Shown: positions 52,103 through 59,842, counted from the stretch's first letter. The stretch: 64,000 nucleotides of DNA from an uncultured Candidatus Saccharibacteria bacterium (GCA_948477625.1 CAOLNK010000003.1:62001-126000); one strand, 5' to 3'. The notes: generated by a model not told the origin, from the letters alone. Numbers and translations: made by a program.

Positions 52103-53211
52103 AAGTCGCCCTCGTTTGTGATTGGCTCACCACTCCTGGTGGTGCCGAAAAAGTTCTCCTCCAGCTTCATCGCATGTATCCCGATGCACCAATTTATACT
52201 TCGCAATATCGCCCCAAGGGAATTGACTGGTTTCGGGACGCCGATGTTCGTACTGGATGGCTCAATCTCTTTCCGGCTAGTCTACGCCGTTTTCTGGGTG
52301 TCTTACGCCAGTTTTATTTTTCTCACCTCGACTTGTCGGATTACGACCTCGTAATTTCCGTTACCGGCGCCGAAGCTAAAAGCGTGCGAACTAGTTCCGC
52401 TAGAACAAGTTCAAATTGTTTTCATCTCTGTTATTGCCACGTCCCCACGCAGTATTATTGGCAATTTTACGACAAATATCTCCAAAATCCCGGTTTTGGC
52501 ATTTTTAATCCGCTTGCTCGCCTTGGTCTCAAAATCCTCGTTAAACCTTTACGCAAAGCCGACTATCGCGCCGCCCAGCGACCTAACCAATTTGTTACCA
52601 TTTCTCACCATGCTGCCGACCAAATCAAAAAGTATTATCATCGCGATGCCAAAGTGGTTTTTCCACCGGTCGACGAACAAAAATTCACTCCCAAGAAGCC
52701 CAAAAAGCGTTCCGGTTTCGTAATTTCTTGCCGTCAAGTCACCTGGAAACGTGTTGACTTGGCTATTTCTGCCTGTTTGCAAGCGAATAAGTCTCTTGAG
52801 GTAATCGGTGACGGCCCCGAGCATGCCAATCTGGTGCATCTCGCGAATAGTTCACCACTGATCAAATTTATCCCCTGGGTCAAAGCCGACCAGCTTGCTC
52901 AGCATCTTCAATCTGCCTCGGCCTACATTTTCCCCAGCCTTGAGCCTTTTGGCATTGCACCAGTCGAGGCTTTAGCTGCCGGTTGTCCGGTGATTGCTTA
53001 TGCCGAAGGCGGCAGTTGCGACATTGTTACACCGGGGAAGAACGGCCTGCTTTTCCCCAAACAAAATGTTGATTCTCTCGTCAAAGCCATGCAAAAGTTT
53101 GAGCAAGTCAAGTTTAGCCCCGCCGTCGCCATTCAGTCTGCCGCCAAGTTTTCCACCGACAATTTTACCCAGGGAATCACCAAAATCATTAACGGGAAAG
53201 ATTTCTTATGA
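52099..53211 (+). CDS. GT4 family glycosyltransferase
   Basis: 370 aa, GT-B fold. N-terminal VALVCDWLTTPGGAEKVLLQL, then CYCHVPTQYYW; C-terminal GFVISCRQVTWKRVDLAI, FIPWVKADQLAQHL and the donor-binding EX7E motif in SLEPFGIAPVEALAAGCPVIAY. The segment RTSSARTSSN (residues ~97-106) before FHLCYCH is longer than usual and is encoded by a 29-bp palindrome-like sequence at 52386. It is coupled by 4-nt overlaps to both neighbours. Confidence 0.85.
   Translation: MKVALVCDWLTTPGGAEKVLLQLHRMYPDAPIYTSQYRPKGIDWFRDADVRTGWLNLFPASLRRFLGVLRQFYFSHLDLSDYDLVISVTGAEAKSVRTSSARTSSNCFHLCYCHVPTQYYWQFYDKYLQNPGFGIFNPLARLGLKILVKPLRKADYRAAQRPNQFVTISHHAADQIKKYYHRDAKVVFPPVDEQKFTPKKPKKRSGFVISCRQVTWKRVDLAISACLQANKSLEVIGDGPEHANLVHLANSSPLIKFIPWVKADQLAQHLQSASAYIFPSLEPFGIAPVEALAAGCPVIAYAEGGSCDIVTPGKNGLLFPKQNVDSLVKAMQKFEQVKFSPAVAIQSAAKFSTDNFTQGITKIINGKDFL
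52386..52414. repeat. 29-bp palindrome-like site inside the GT4 gene (copy 4)
   Basis: Compared with the reverse complement of the 7613 site, positions 3-10 (GAACTAGT) and 20-29 (ACAAGTTCAA) are identical, and the centre differs. It encodes a short Arg-Thr-Ser-Ser repeat. It may be an insertion of the palindrome or a coincidence of a GAACTAGTTC core. Confidence 0.35.
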
Positions 53212-54785
53212 GATTTCTTCGTCGCGCCTATTTTGCTTTATTATACGCTTTGCCTGTGGTTTTATTTTTCTCTTATTACCCAGTAATCCGCCTTGGTAGT
53301 AGCGCTTCTATGAACTTTGAGCTCTCACTCCCGCTGATCTGGTTGGTGATGTTTGATATTATTGCCTTTGCGCAGATGTTGTTTTGTGGAAAACATCCGG
53401 GCGGTATCAGTAATCGTAAATTTTTCCTCTTTTCTCTTTTTCCATTCTACGCCACACTGTCTATTTTCTGGTCGGAAAACACCACCCGAGCCATCCTCAC
53501 TGCTGGCATCATCTGGCTTCTTTTCTTCGCAGTTTTCGCTATTATCTATGTCACCCCCCTCCTTAGCCCCGCTAAGAATTTCCGCCATACCCTACTCAAA
53601 ACTTTTTTCATCTCTAGCGCCATTATCTGTATTATCTGCTGGCTCCAAGCGATTTTGGATGTCTGTGGCGTCGGCCGAGAAACCACCCTGCTTTGCCCCG
53701 GTTGTGTTTCGCAAACCTTTGGCTTCCCACATCCCTCCGGTTTTGCTATTGAACCTCAGTTCATGGGCAATCTCCTCCTTTCTCCTACTCTCCTCTCATT
53801 GTGGATATTAACAAAATCAAAAATACGAGTAGCTCCCATTGCGATTTTGGCTTTCTTATTTTCTTCCACCCTTTTCCTCACCTTTTCCCGGGGCGCGATT
53901 TATGCTTTCGCGGTTGCTTTAGCAATTTTGCTTATTTTTACCATTACCCAGCGCAAGTTTCGCCCTGCGTTAATCTTTATTCCGGTTACTGCCCTCGCTT
54001 TTACACTTGTAGCTCAAGGATTTTTTTCTGTCATTGGCCCTATGCACGAAACTTTTGTCTCTGGTGTTACCAAATCTATCCATCAGCTTTCACTCGGCAT
54101 TATTGATCTGCGCCCGCAAGAAGTCAATCAAACCCTTCAAGAGGTTACCACAGAAGATTCATCTTCTGTGGTAACACAGCAAATGGAGGGGTCTAAATTT
54201 GATGGTTACATTGCTGAATCTACCGATATCCGCCTCAATCTTAACTCTATCGCTCTTCAAACTTGGTTTGCTGCCCCCGGTGCCAACCTTAGAACTGTTC
54301 GTATTGGTCATGATTGTCCTCACGACTCACTTTTCAATGATACCTGTTCTTCTTACACGGTGATAAACTACAATCGTCATAGTATTCTTTTCGGTGTTGG
54401 TCTTGGTTCGGCTGGTACCGCCATGCACCGTGCCTTCCCAGAAGTTATCACTACTCCCAAAGAAATCGTTCAAAATCAGCCCATTAGCCTTTTACTTGAG
54501 CTCGGCCTTGTCGGCATTATTTTGATTATTTTCAATCTCCTCCTCGCTTTTTGTCCACGAATTTTCCCAGCCAAATTCGTCGATGGCCGTAGTGCCACCA
54601 CCAAAGCTACCTCTACATCTTGGCAACATCCCGCTTTGCCCATGTTATTATCGCTCATTATTGCCTATCTCGTCACCCTGCAATTCTTCTCCGGCCTCCC
54701 CAACGCCCTCCAAATCTACCTTCTTCCGCCTCTCCTCTATTTTGTTCTACGAGAGAACGAAAAACCTATTGCATTATCTAAATAG
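53208..54785 (+). CDS. O-antigen ligase/polymerase-like membrane protein
   Basis: 525 aa with ~12 helices. Wzy_C-like features: a large extracytoplasmic loop (~280-400), FGFPHPSGFAIEPQF, LTFSRGAIYAFAVALAI with the conserved arginine, and GVGLGSAGTAMH. Such enzymes polymerise or ligate glycan chains outside the membrane. The loop region contains a perfect 14-bp inverted repeat (GTTACCACAGAAGA at 54144, TCTTCTGTGGTAAC at 54162). It is the last gene of the operon starting at 50678 and ends 22 nt before the tRNA. Confidence 0.75.
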   Translation: MRFLRRAYFALLYALPVVLFFSYYPVIRLGSSASMNFELSLPLIWLVMFDIIAFAQMLFCGKHPGGISNRKFFLFSLFPFYATLSIFWSENTTRAILTAGIIWLLFFAVFAIIYVTPLLSPAKNFRHTLLKTFFISSAIICIICWLQAILDVCGVGRETTLLCPGCVSQTFGFPHPSGFAIEPQFMGNLLLSPTLLSLWILTKSKIRVAPIAILAFLFSSTLFLTFSRGAIYAFAVALAILLIFTITQRKFRPALIFIPVTALAFTLVAQGFFSVIGPMHETFVSGVTKSIHQLSLGIIDLRPQEVNQTLQEVTTEDSSSVVTQQMEGSKFDGYIAESTDIRLNLNSIALQTWFAAPGANLRTVRIGHDCPHDSLFNDTCSSYTVINYNRHSILFGVGLGSAGTAMHRAFPEVITTPKEIVQNQPISLLLELGLVGIILIIFNLLLAFCPRIFPAKFVDGRSATTKATSTSWQHPALPMLLSLIIAYLVTLQFFSGLPNALQIYLLPPLLYFVLRENEKPIALSK

Positions 54786-54807
54786 TTGATGTATAATTAG
54801 GTCGTAT

Positions 54808-54884
54808 CGCGGGATAGAGCAGCCTGGTAGCTCGTTTGGCTCATAACCAAAAGGTCGTTGGTTCAAATCCAACTCCCGCCACCA
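54808..54884 (+). tRNA. Initiator tRNA-fMet (CAT)
   Basis: 77 nt with encoded CCA. Cloverleaf: acceptor CGCGGGA/TCCCGCC with a 1:72 C-C mismatch as in initiators, D-arm GAGCAGCCTGGTAGCTC, anticodon stem TTTGG/CCAAA around CTCATAA, and T-arm GTTGG TTCAAAT CCAAC. The unpaired first position is the key initiator feature; the three G-C pairs of E. coli fMet are reduced to two. It may be co-transcribed with the glycan operon. Confidence 0.95.
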
Positions 54885-54936
54885 AAATGGTGTCATTAAT
54901 CTCGCCCCCCCGAGCTCTTAGTGACACCATTTTGGT
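54881..54936 (+). repeat. 15-bp perfect inverted repeat starting at the tRNA CCA end
   Basis: ACCAAAATGGTGTCA (54881-54895) pairs with TGACACCATTTTGGT (54922-54936); the 26-nt loop holds CTCG/CGAG around C7. The left arm includes the tRNA 3' ACCA. There is no strong U-tract, so it is probably a processing or stop structure. Confidence 0.65.
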
Positions 54937-55023
54937 TAGGGCTCTTCCATCTCACCTCTACATGTTAGATGGATTAATTTTATTCCGTTCTTATTGCAAA
55001 AATCAAAAAATAGCGCAAAAGTA

Positions 55024-55052
55024 TTGACAAAAAACACTGCATATGCTACTAT
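55024..55052 (+). promoter_or_regulatory. Promoter P1 of the accessory-gene family
   Basis: TTGACA, 17-bp spacer, TGCTACTAT. A small hairpin (TAGCA/TGCTA) follows the start site. Upstream TTGCAAAAATC and TAGCGCAAAA resemble the sequence before P4. Confidence 0.7.
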
Positions 55053-55118
55053 AAAAATATAGCACGAAGATGCTAGCAGTTGACTAAGATAAGCTTGTAT
55101 TATGGAAATCACCCATAT

Positions 55119-55247
55119 GGGTATTTTTATGCTTTGGACATAAAAATACCCCCAAGAATATCAGTCATTTTTACGGAATATAATCTTAGTAGAGTTCCAC
55201 TTCTGCCCTCAACGCTGATAAGTCTTTGTCGTCGTTGAGGGCAGAAG
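55119..55247 (+). promoter_or_regulatory. Two strong leader hairpins before the 55.3-kb gene
   Basis: Hairpin 1: GGGTATTTTTATG (55119) with CATAAAAATACCC (55139). Hairpin 2: CTTCTGCCCTCAAC (55200) with GTTGAGGGCAGAAG (55234). Both stems are perfect (13 and 14 bp). Neither has a U-tract right after it. They lie in a leader of about 220 nt from P1 and may control stability or translation. Confidence 0.6.
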
Positions 55248-55278
55248 CCCGCAAACAAACACCAAAGGAGGATATAGT

Positions 55279-55329
55279 ATGAGTTATGATGTAAGAGAAG
55301 AAGCAGGGAGAGCACTGTTATGGGTATGA
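55279..55329 (+). CDS. Short leader ORF (16 aa) coupled to the 55.3-kb gene
   Basis: MSYDVREEAGRALLWV with a strong AAAGGAGG site. Its TGA overlaps the ATG at 55326 (ATGA). The main gene has only a poor ribosome site, so translation coupling to this ORF is likely. A frameshift product is an alternative. Confidence 0.5.
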   Translation: MSYDVREEAGRALLWV

Positions 55330-55844
55330 TTACTGGGTCAGGAAGTAAAGTTCTTGATATTGTGCAAAATCAGGAACAACAAAGAGCGGGAGCTGAGCGT
55401 CTTTTGCCGTGCGAAATGCACCCTAATAGTAAGAGCTTCGAGGCGGTCGGTTTTATCTTTGAGGAAATTCCCGGCGACAGTGTACTCTGTCATGCCACTC
55501 TGCCGGCCGGCTGGAGAACAGAATTTGATGGTGTCCATTGGACCGAACTTCTGGATGAAAAAGGTCGCAAACGCGGGTCATCATTCTATAAGAGTGCTTT
55601 TTGGGATCGAAATGGTCACATGTCTCTTGATTGTCGATTTTCTATTGGCTATGAGCGTTCAGATGAAACCGACATAACTACAATCTTCATCAGAGATTAT
55701 CAAGGTAACAATATTTATACAATCGGTTCCACCACGTGCAGATGGGGCGACAAAGAGTATAGAAAGCTGAAGAAACGAGCTGAGGGCTACATGAAAGAGC
55801 ACTATCCTGACTGGAAGAACCCGGTTGCTTATTGGGATGACTAA
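55326..55844 (+). CDS. Hypothetical protein, 172 aa, soluble
   Basis: The start chosen is the ATG in the ATGA overlap (another ATG lies 6 nt earlier). The sequence is polar and aromatic-rich with no membrane segment. LPAGWRTEFDGVHWTELLDEKGRKRGSSFYKSAFWDRNGHMSL in parts suggests a compact domain; KSAFWDRNGHM is reminiscent of phage or mobile-element hypothetical proteins. No family identified. It is controlled by P1 and a structured leader, and followed by a terminator at 55859. Confidence 0.55.
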   Translation: MITGSGSKVLDIVQNQEQQRAGAERLLPCEMHPNSKSFEAVGFIFEEIPGDSVLCHATLPAGWRTEFDGVHWTELLDEKGRKRGSSFYKSAFWDRNGHMSLDCRFSIGYERSDETDITTIFIRDYQGNNIYTIGSTTCRWGDKEYRKLKKRAEGYMKEHYPDWKNPVAYWDD

Positions 55845-55858
55845 GATTTATATTGGAA

Positions 55859-55884
55859 AAAACCGGGCTTGCCCCGGTTTTTCT
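55859..55884 (+). terminator. Intrinsic terminator
   Basis: AAAAACCGGG, loop CTTGC-type, CCCGGTTTTTC. Ends the P1 transcript. The next ~140 bp (to 56026) are AT-rich and hold only a second TTGACA (55993). Confidence 0.85.
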
Positions 55885-56026
55885 GCGGGTAAAAGCAGAA
55901 ACCGAACAAGCATCCTTTCACTTTTCCACAACTGTGTAAATGCCACCACTTTCTCCACATTGACACAAAAGATAATAATTTCATAATAAAACTTGACAAT
56001 AGGACAAATAATAAACATAAATAGTA

Positions 56027-56055
56027 TTGACAAAAATGATAATCTGTGCTACAAT
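56027..56055 (+). promoter_or_regulatory. Promoter P2 of the accessory-gene family
   Basis: TTGACA, 17-bp spacer, TGTGCTACAAT, followed by GG and a hairpin (GATAA/TTATC). The leader also contains ACCAGATTTTGGTAG, close to the ACCAAATTTTGGTAG hairpin of the RNA at 47574, and GGGGA/TCCCC before AGGAGG. Confidence 0.75.
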
Positions 56056-56157
56056 GGAGGTAACTGATAACTCGGGGATTATCCAGTAGCATATTACCAG
56101 ATTTTGGTAGTTTTGGATTTGTCCCCTAAAATTTTATATTCTTAGGAGGAATGATTT

Positions 56158-56904
56158 ATGATAACATCAAAAAACAGCGAGTCACAGGCAACCGAGGGAA
56201 GACCCAAAGGCAGATTCGTTAAAATATTTATTGGTGGAATGATAGCTATAGCTATCTTATTCACGACCGTAAATAAGATAGGGTTGTTACCTTGCCAAAA
56301 GGAAACTATCACTAACAACACCGATTCAGAAGAATCTGATGACAGCTTTAAGGAGCAGCTCACCGGGAATGAAGTTTGGTTCTACGAAAAGGCGGAAGAG
56401 ATTGCTCAATTAGATGTACAGTCTCGCACAGAGGCTGACATAGACTTGCATTCGTCGCTCAATTGGGAAGAACCGGCAGAAGGTAACCACTGGATTGCTA
56501 ACACGAATTATCGCATTAGTTTACCCTTACCTATTAGCTTTATGGATTATGGGCATAAGATTGCAATCAACGTTAGTTATCCGGATATGGTTGCGGCAGG
56601 CGAAACTGGCATAATTACGATTACCGCTAAAGATGAGAATGGCGTTGTGTGCACAGGTGAGTACTTAGTTACGCCATTAGCTGATTTATATTTGGCACAT
56701 GGTAAATACTCGGATTTTCATGGTGAAATCATTGGTGATGCTATAGATATTAACGATTATCTAAATGCAATTATCATTGATTTTAGCACGTTTGCTAACA
56801 AGTATAACGGGAAACACCCTGATAATCTTTCTGCCCGCACAGGAGCTTGCCCGACGACTGTAGTAATGTTTAATAGCCCGCTTAATCTTGATTCTGATTT
56901 GTAA
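56158..56904 (+). CDS. Membrane-anchored hypothetical protein, 248 aa
   Basis: A ~20-residue basic N-terminus precedes one helix (FIGGMIAIAILFTTVNKIG, residues ~24-43), a Ser/Asp/Glu linker, and a ~180-residue extracytoplasmic part with beta-like segments (IAINVSYPDMVAAGETGIITITA in parts). Strong TTAGGAGGA site. Regulated by P2. I do not recognise the family. It faces nusA tail to tail; a GGCGGC/GCCGCC hairpin in the 73-bp gap can stop both. Confidence 0.6.
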   Translation: MITSKNSESQATEGRPKGRFVKIFIGGMIAIAILFTTVNKIGLLPCQKETITNNTDSEESDDSFKEQLTGNEVWFYEKAEEIAQLDVQSRTEADIDLHSSLNWEEPAEGNHWIANTNYRISLPLPISFMDYGHKIAINVSYPDMVAAGETGIITITAKDENGVVCTGEYLVTPLADLYLAHGKYSDFHGEIIGDAIDINDYLNAIIIDFSTFANKYNGKHPDNLSARTGACPTTVVMFNSPLNLDSDL

Positions 56905-56977
56905 TCACTAAACTGCCATCTGGAAAAACTGAAAGGCGGCTCCCACTGGGCGCCGCCGATCTTTATTCTCGCGAATT

Positions 56978-58162
56978 TTATTCTTCCGTGCCACTCATTT
57001 CTTCGCTGCCATCAATCTCGACTTTCTCGTCCAAACCTTCAGCTGGACCTTCTTCGTCGGCCTCACTCAAAGCATTCAAGAGGGAATCTTCCGCATTCTT
57101 GCGCTTCTTCTTTTCCGGCGCTTTGGCTAGTTCAATGTCAATTTCATAGCCAGTCAACTTCGAAGCCAAACGCACGTTCTGGCCTTGGCGACCAATCGCA
57201 ATCGACTGCTGGTCTTCGGTCACATACACCTTGGCCTTCTTGCCGTCAATCTCCACTTTAGTCACCTCAGCTGGGCTCAAAGCCTCACGAATGTATTCCG
57301 AAGGATTCTCACTCCAGTTGATAATATCAATCTTCTCGCGGTCGCCAATTTCGTTCATAATCGCTTGCACACGCATCCCACGGCCGCCCACAAAGGTGCC
57401 TACTGGATCCACGCCCGGCACAGTCGACATCACAGCAATCTTGGTACGGCGACCAGCTTCACGTGCAATTCCGCGGATTTCCACTGAACCATTTTCAAGT
57501 TCTGGCACTTCCTGACGGAACAAATACTCAATAAATTCCGCACTCCCGCGCGAAAGAATCAATTGTGCACGAGTATCATCATGCTCCACACCCTTGATAT
57601 AAACCTTAATCCGCTCACCCACGGTATAATACTCGCCGTCAATTTGCTCAGACTTTGGCATAATCCCCGAAGCCTTACCGAGGTCGATCCGTACCACCCG
57701 TGGCTCTACGCGGGCTACCACGCCGGTCATCACAGTGCCAATTTTGTCCTCAAATGCAGTCAAAACTGCATCCCGCTCTGCCTCGCGCAGACGCTGCACC
57801 ACCACTTGCTTCGCGGTCATCGCTGCCACACGACCAAACTCTTTCACCTCGGTCGACTCTTCAACCATGTCGCCCAGTTGAGCATCCTTTTTTACCTTCA
57901 CAGCTTCAGCTAGTGGAATCTCGGTCGCTGGGTTATAGGCCACATCGTCCTCAATCACCTCACGGCCCACAAATACCGTTGCTTTACCAGTTTTGGTGTC
58001 AAGCAAAGCGCGCACGTTCATATCTTTGTCACCGTTATCACGACGCCACGCTGCGGCGATCGCCATCTGCACCACATCTAGCACGGACTCCTCTGGTAAC
58101 CCCTTTTCTTCCGCGATTACATTCACCATCGCGCTCAATTGTTTCAAATCTAAACCTTCCAT
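56978..58162 (-). CDS. nusA: Transcription termination/antitermination protein NusA
   Basis: 394 aa from the ATG after AAAGGAGA (a TTG 48 nt upstream is less likely). N-terminal RNAP-binding domain (LSAMVNVIAEEKGLPEESVLDVVQ in parts), S1 domain (~130-200, GTVMTGVVARVEPRVVRIDLG in parts), and two KH domains (REAGRRTKIAV, DPVGTFVGGRGMRVQAI, then SIAIGRQGQNVRLASKLTGYEIDI in parts). An acidic C-terminal tail follows. It usually regulates pausing and termination. A terminator-like hairpin at the very 5' end of its leader suggests autoregulation. Confidence 0.95.
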   Translation of the reverse strand: MEGLDLKQLSAMVNVIAEEKGLPEESVLDVVQMAIAAAWRRDNGDKDMNVRALLDTKTGKATVFVGREVIEDDVAYNPATEIPLAEAVKVKKDAQLGDMVEESTEVKEFGRVAAMTAKQVVVQRLREAERDAVLTAFEDKIGTVMTGVVARVEPRVVRIDLGKASGIMPKSEQIDGEYYTVGERIKVYIKGVEHDDTRAQLILSRGSAEFIEYLFRQEVPELENGSVEIRGIAREAGRRTKIAVMSTVPGVDPVGTFVGGRGMRVQAIMNEIGDREKIDIINWSENPSEYIREALSPAEVTKVEIDGKKAKVYVTEDQQSIAIGRQGQNVRLASKLTGYEIDIELAKAPEKKKRKNAEDSLLNALSEADEEGPAEGLDEKVEIDGSEEMSGTEE

Positions 58163-58208
58163 TTTTCTCCTTTCTCTGGTATAGATAACTTTTGACCTCC
58201 AAGAAGCC

Positions 58209-58257
58209 AAAAACCGCCCCTCTTCGGGTCGGTCAATATCTGTATAGCTTCATTATA
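58209..58257 (-). promoter_or_regulatory. nusA promoter with immediate terminator-like attenuator
   Basis: On the minus strand TATAAT (58257-58252) is followed ~13 nt after the expected start by a hairpin CCGACCC gaag AGGGGCGG and TTTTTGG. Transcription would stop after ~35 nt unless the hairpin is bypassed, so it is a candidate NusA-sensitive attenuator. Confidence 0.6.
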
Positions 58258-58282
58258 CCGCACCAGCACCCAAAGTCAACCA

Positions 58283-58401
58283 TTGACAAAATCACAAATC
58301 TGTGCTACAATGGTAGTAATCCTCCTTGCGAGGAAAGATTTTGGTGGCCCAAATTGCACATTTACAGATGAAAGATGATAAAATGTAGTGTGCTTTTGGG
58401 C
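58283..58401 (+). promoter_or_regulatory. Promoter P3 and structured leader of NUDIX gene 1
   Basis: TTGACA (58283), 17-bp spacer, TGTGCTACAAT. Hairpin TCCTC/GAGGA comes at the 5' end, then a long hairpin GCCCAAA..GCACA (58347-58360) with TGTGC..TTTGGGC (58389-58401). Confidence 0.7.
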
Positions 58402-58443
58402 AAATTCATGTTGGCGTTAAACGCCGGAAAGGGGGACATGCAA

Positions 58444-59097
58444 ATGTCTGGAAAAATTGTAGTACCGGTAACCGAAAACGCTGAGTTAATGGAGAAGATT
58501 ACTGAATGGGTACATGCTAAATTTGGCTCTGACCCCGAGTACGATTCTGCATTACAGCCCGTGATTGATGAGTTTGGCTTACCGTGGTTCAGAGCCGCCG
58601 CGCTGGTTGTTGACCGCGAGGGTAAAATTCTTATGATGCACGAAGGAAAGGCGCAGGTCAAAAAACTCAAGAGTGAAGCCCTCAGAGATTACTATCTCAA
58701 CATTAAGGGGTTCAGTAAAAACGCTTGGGTAGATGAAGATGGTGGTTGGAATATTCCAGCTGGTCGTATTATGGTGGGGGAAACCTTTGAGCAGGGAATG
58801 TCGCGTGAGGTCGAAGAAGAAAGCGCCCACAAAGTCAAGAATTTGGGCATTCTTCATATCCGTTGGGGCAAAGATTACGTAATGCCGACCTATTTGGTGG
58901 AAGTTTTGTCTGGCCACGAACAATACAGCACCCCGGAAACGCTCGGTATCCACAAGTTCTTACCTGAGGGTATTCGGATTTTGAACGAAATTGAGGTTTT
59001 GCGGAGCCCGGAGTCGGTTATGGATAGCTTGAATGCTTACGAGGCGTACTTGCGCGGAGAAAAACAGCTGAACGAAATTAACTCATGGGATGAATAA
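58444..59097 (+). CDS. NUDIX hydrolase 1
   Basis: 217 aa. The start at 58444 has GGAAAGGGGG 8 nt upstream; nearer or earlier ATGs fit less well. The NUDIX box is complete: G-x5-E-x7-REVEEES in GRIMVGETFEQGMSREVEEE (catalytic glutamates present; the final G is replaced). Preceded by FRAAALVVDREGKILMMHEG. Substrates of such enzymes are nucleoside diphosphates linked to X; the exact one is unknown. The N-terminal ~50 residues are extra. It is controlled by P3 and ends at a strong terminator. Confidence 0.8.
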   Translation: MSGKIVVPVTENAELMEKITEWVHAKFGSDPEYDSALQPVIDEFGLPWFRAAALVVDREGKILMMHEGKAQVKKLKSEALRDYYLNIKGFSKNAWVDEDGGWNIPAGRIMVGETFEQGMSREVEEESAHKVKNLGILHIRWGKDYVMPTYLVEVLSGHEQYSTPETLGIHKFLPEGIRILNEIEVLRSPESVMDSLNAYEAYLRGEKQLNEINSWDE

Positions 59098-59136
59098 AAA
59101 CCACAAAGCATCATCTTGACATCTACGCGTTCGAAC

Positions 59137-59172
59137 GCGGTCTAATCCAAAAGATTAGACCGCGTGTTTTTA
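59137..59172 (+). terminator. Intrinsic terminator after NUDIX gene 1
   Basis: GCGGTCTAATC pairs with GATTAGACCGC, then GTGTTTTTATTT. A TTGACA lies just upstream (59115), as in the 17.44-kb hairpin. Confidence 0.85.
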
Positions 59173-59205
59173 TTTGGATACCCATCAACAAAGGAGGTGA
59201 GGAAA

Positions 59206-59808
59206 ATGGGTATTTATCAGCACTTTTGTAATATAATAGGTAGGCTATTCTGTCAACTTGAAACCGCAAATCTCTTATCTAATCGCAGCGAACTCTTTTG
59301 ACTCAAGGTCACCAAAGTCCATCGCGCTAGATGGGGTGATTCTTGGTATCGCGCTGGCGTTTTAGTGGTGGATGAGGAGGGTAAGTTTCTCCTTGTCGAG
59401 GAGCGGCGCAAACGTATTAACGGCGTCTGGTATGACGTCGAAGACATTTGGAACATCGCTTCTGGCAGTTGCGAAGAAGGTGAAACCTTTATTGCAGCAG
59501 CTCATCGTGAGGCTCATGAAGAATTGGGCCGCGGCATTAATCTTAAGGGAATTTGCGCTATCAAGCACGGCAAACATAATGACGATCCGTGCCTTTTGAT
59601 TGTTTTTGTGGCCGAGTTGACCGCTGAGCATTTTGAGTTTGATCATAAAGAGATAAAATCTCAGCGTCGGTTCTCAAAGGAAGCCATATATGAGATGGAA
59701 AGTCAGGGTAAGTTACGTAGCTCTGATCTCGTTCTTCTGTCTGTGAAAAACTACGAGCAGGGACTAATTATGCCACTTGAGATTTTAAATGAATATGTTG
59801 CCGCATAA
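59206..59808 (+). pseudogene. NUDIX hydrolase 2 interrupted by an in-frame TGA
   Basis: An ATG at 59206 with strong AAAGGAGGTGAGG opens a frame of 31 codons (MGIYQHFCNIIGRL...SELF) ending in TGA at 59299. The same frame then continues, LKVTKVHRARWGDSWYRAGVLVVDEEGK in parts, into a complete NUDIX domain to 59808, with the NUDIX box GSCEEGETFIAAAHREAHEELG. Starting after the TGA would require a GTG at 59359 without a ribosome site and lose the first strand. Either a point nonsense mutation inactivated it or the stop is read through. ATACCCAT/ATGGGTAT flank the RBS, so the start may be held in a hairpin. The terminator follows at the stop. Confidence 0.65.
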
Positions 59809-59831
59809 AACCGCCGCTAAGGCGGTTTTTG
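59807..59831 (+). terminator. Intrinsic terminator after NUDIX gene 2
   Basis: AAAACCGCC, short loop, GGCGGTTTTT. It overlaps the stop codon. Confidence 0.8.
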
Positions 59832-59842
59832 CCTCTCCCCCT

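Noticed and set aside
59206..59301. UGA recoded as glycine, as in Gracilibacteria/Absconditabacteria
   Set aside because: UGA ends rnpA and other genes and forms many ATGA overlaps here; one in-frame UGA in a NUDIX gene is not evidence for recoding.
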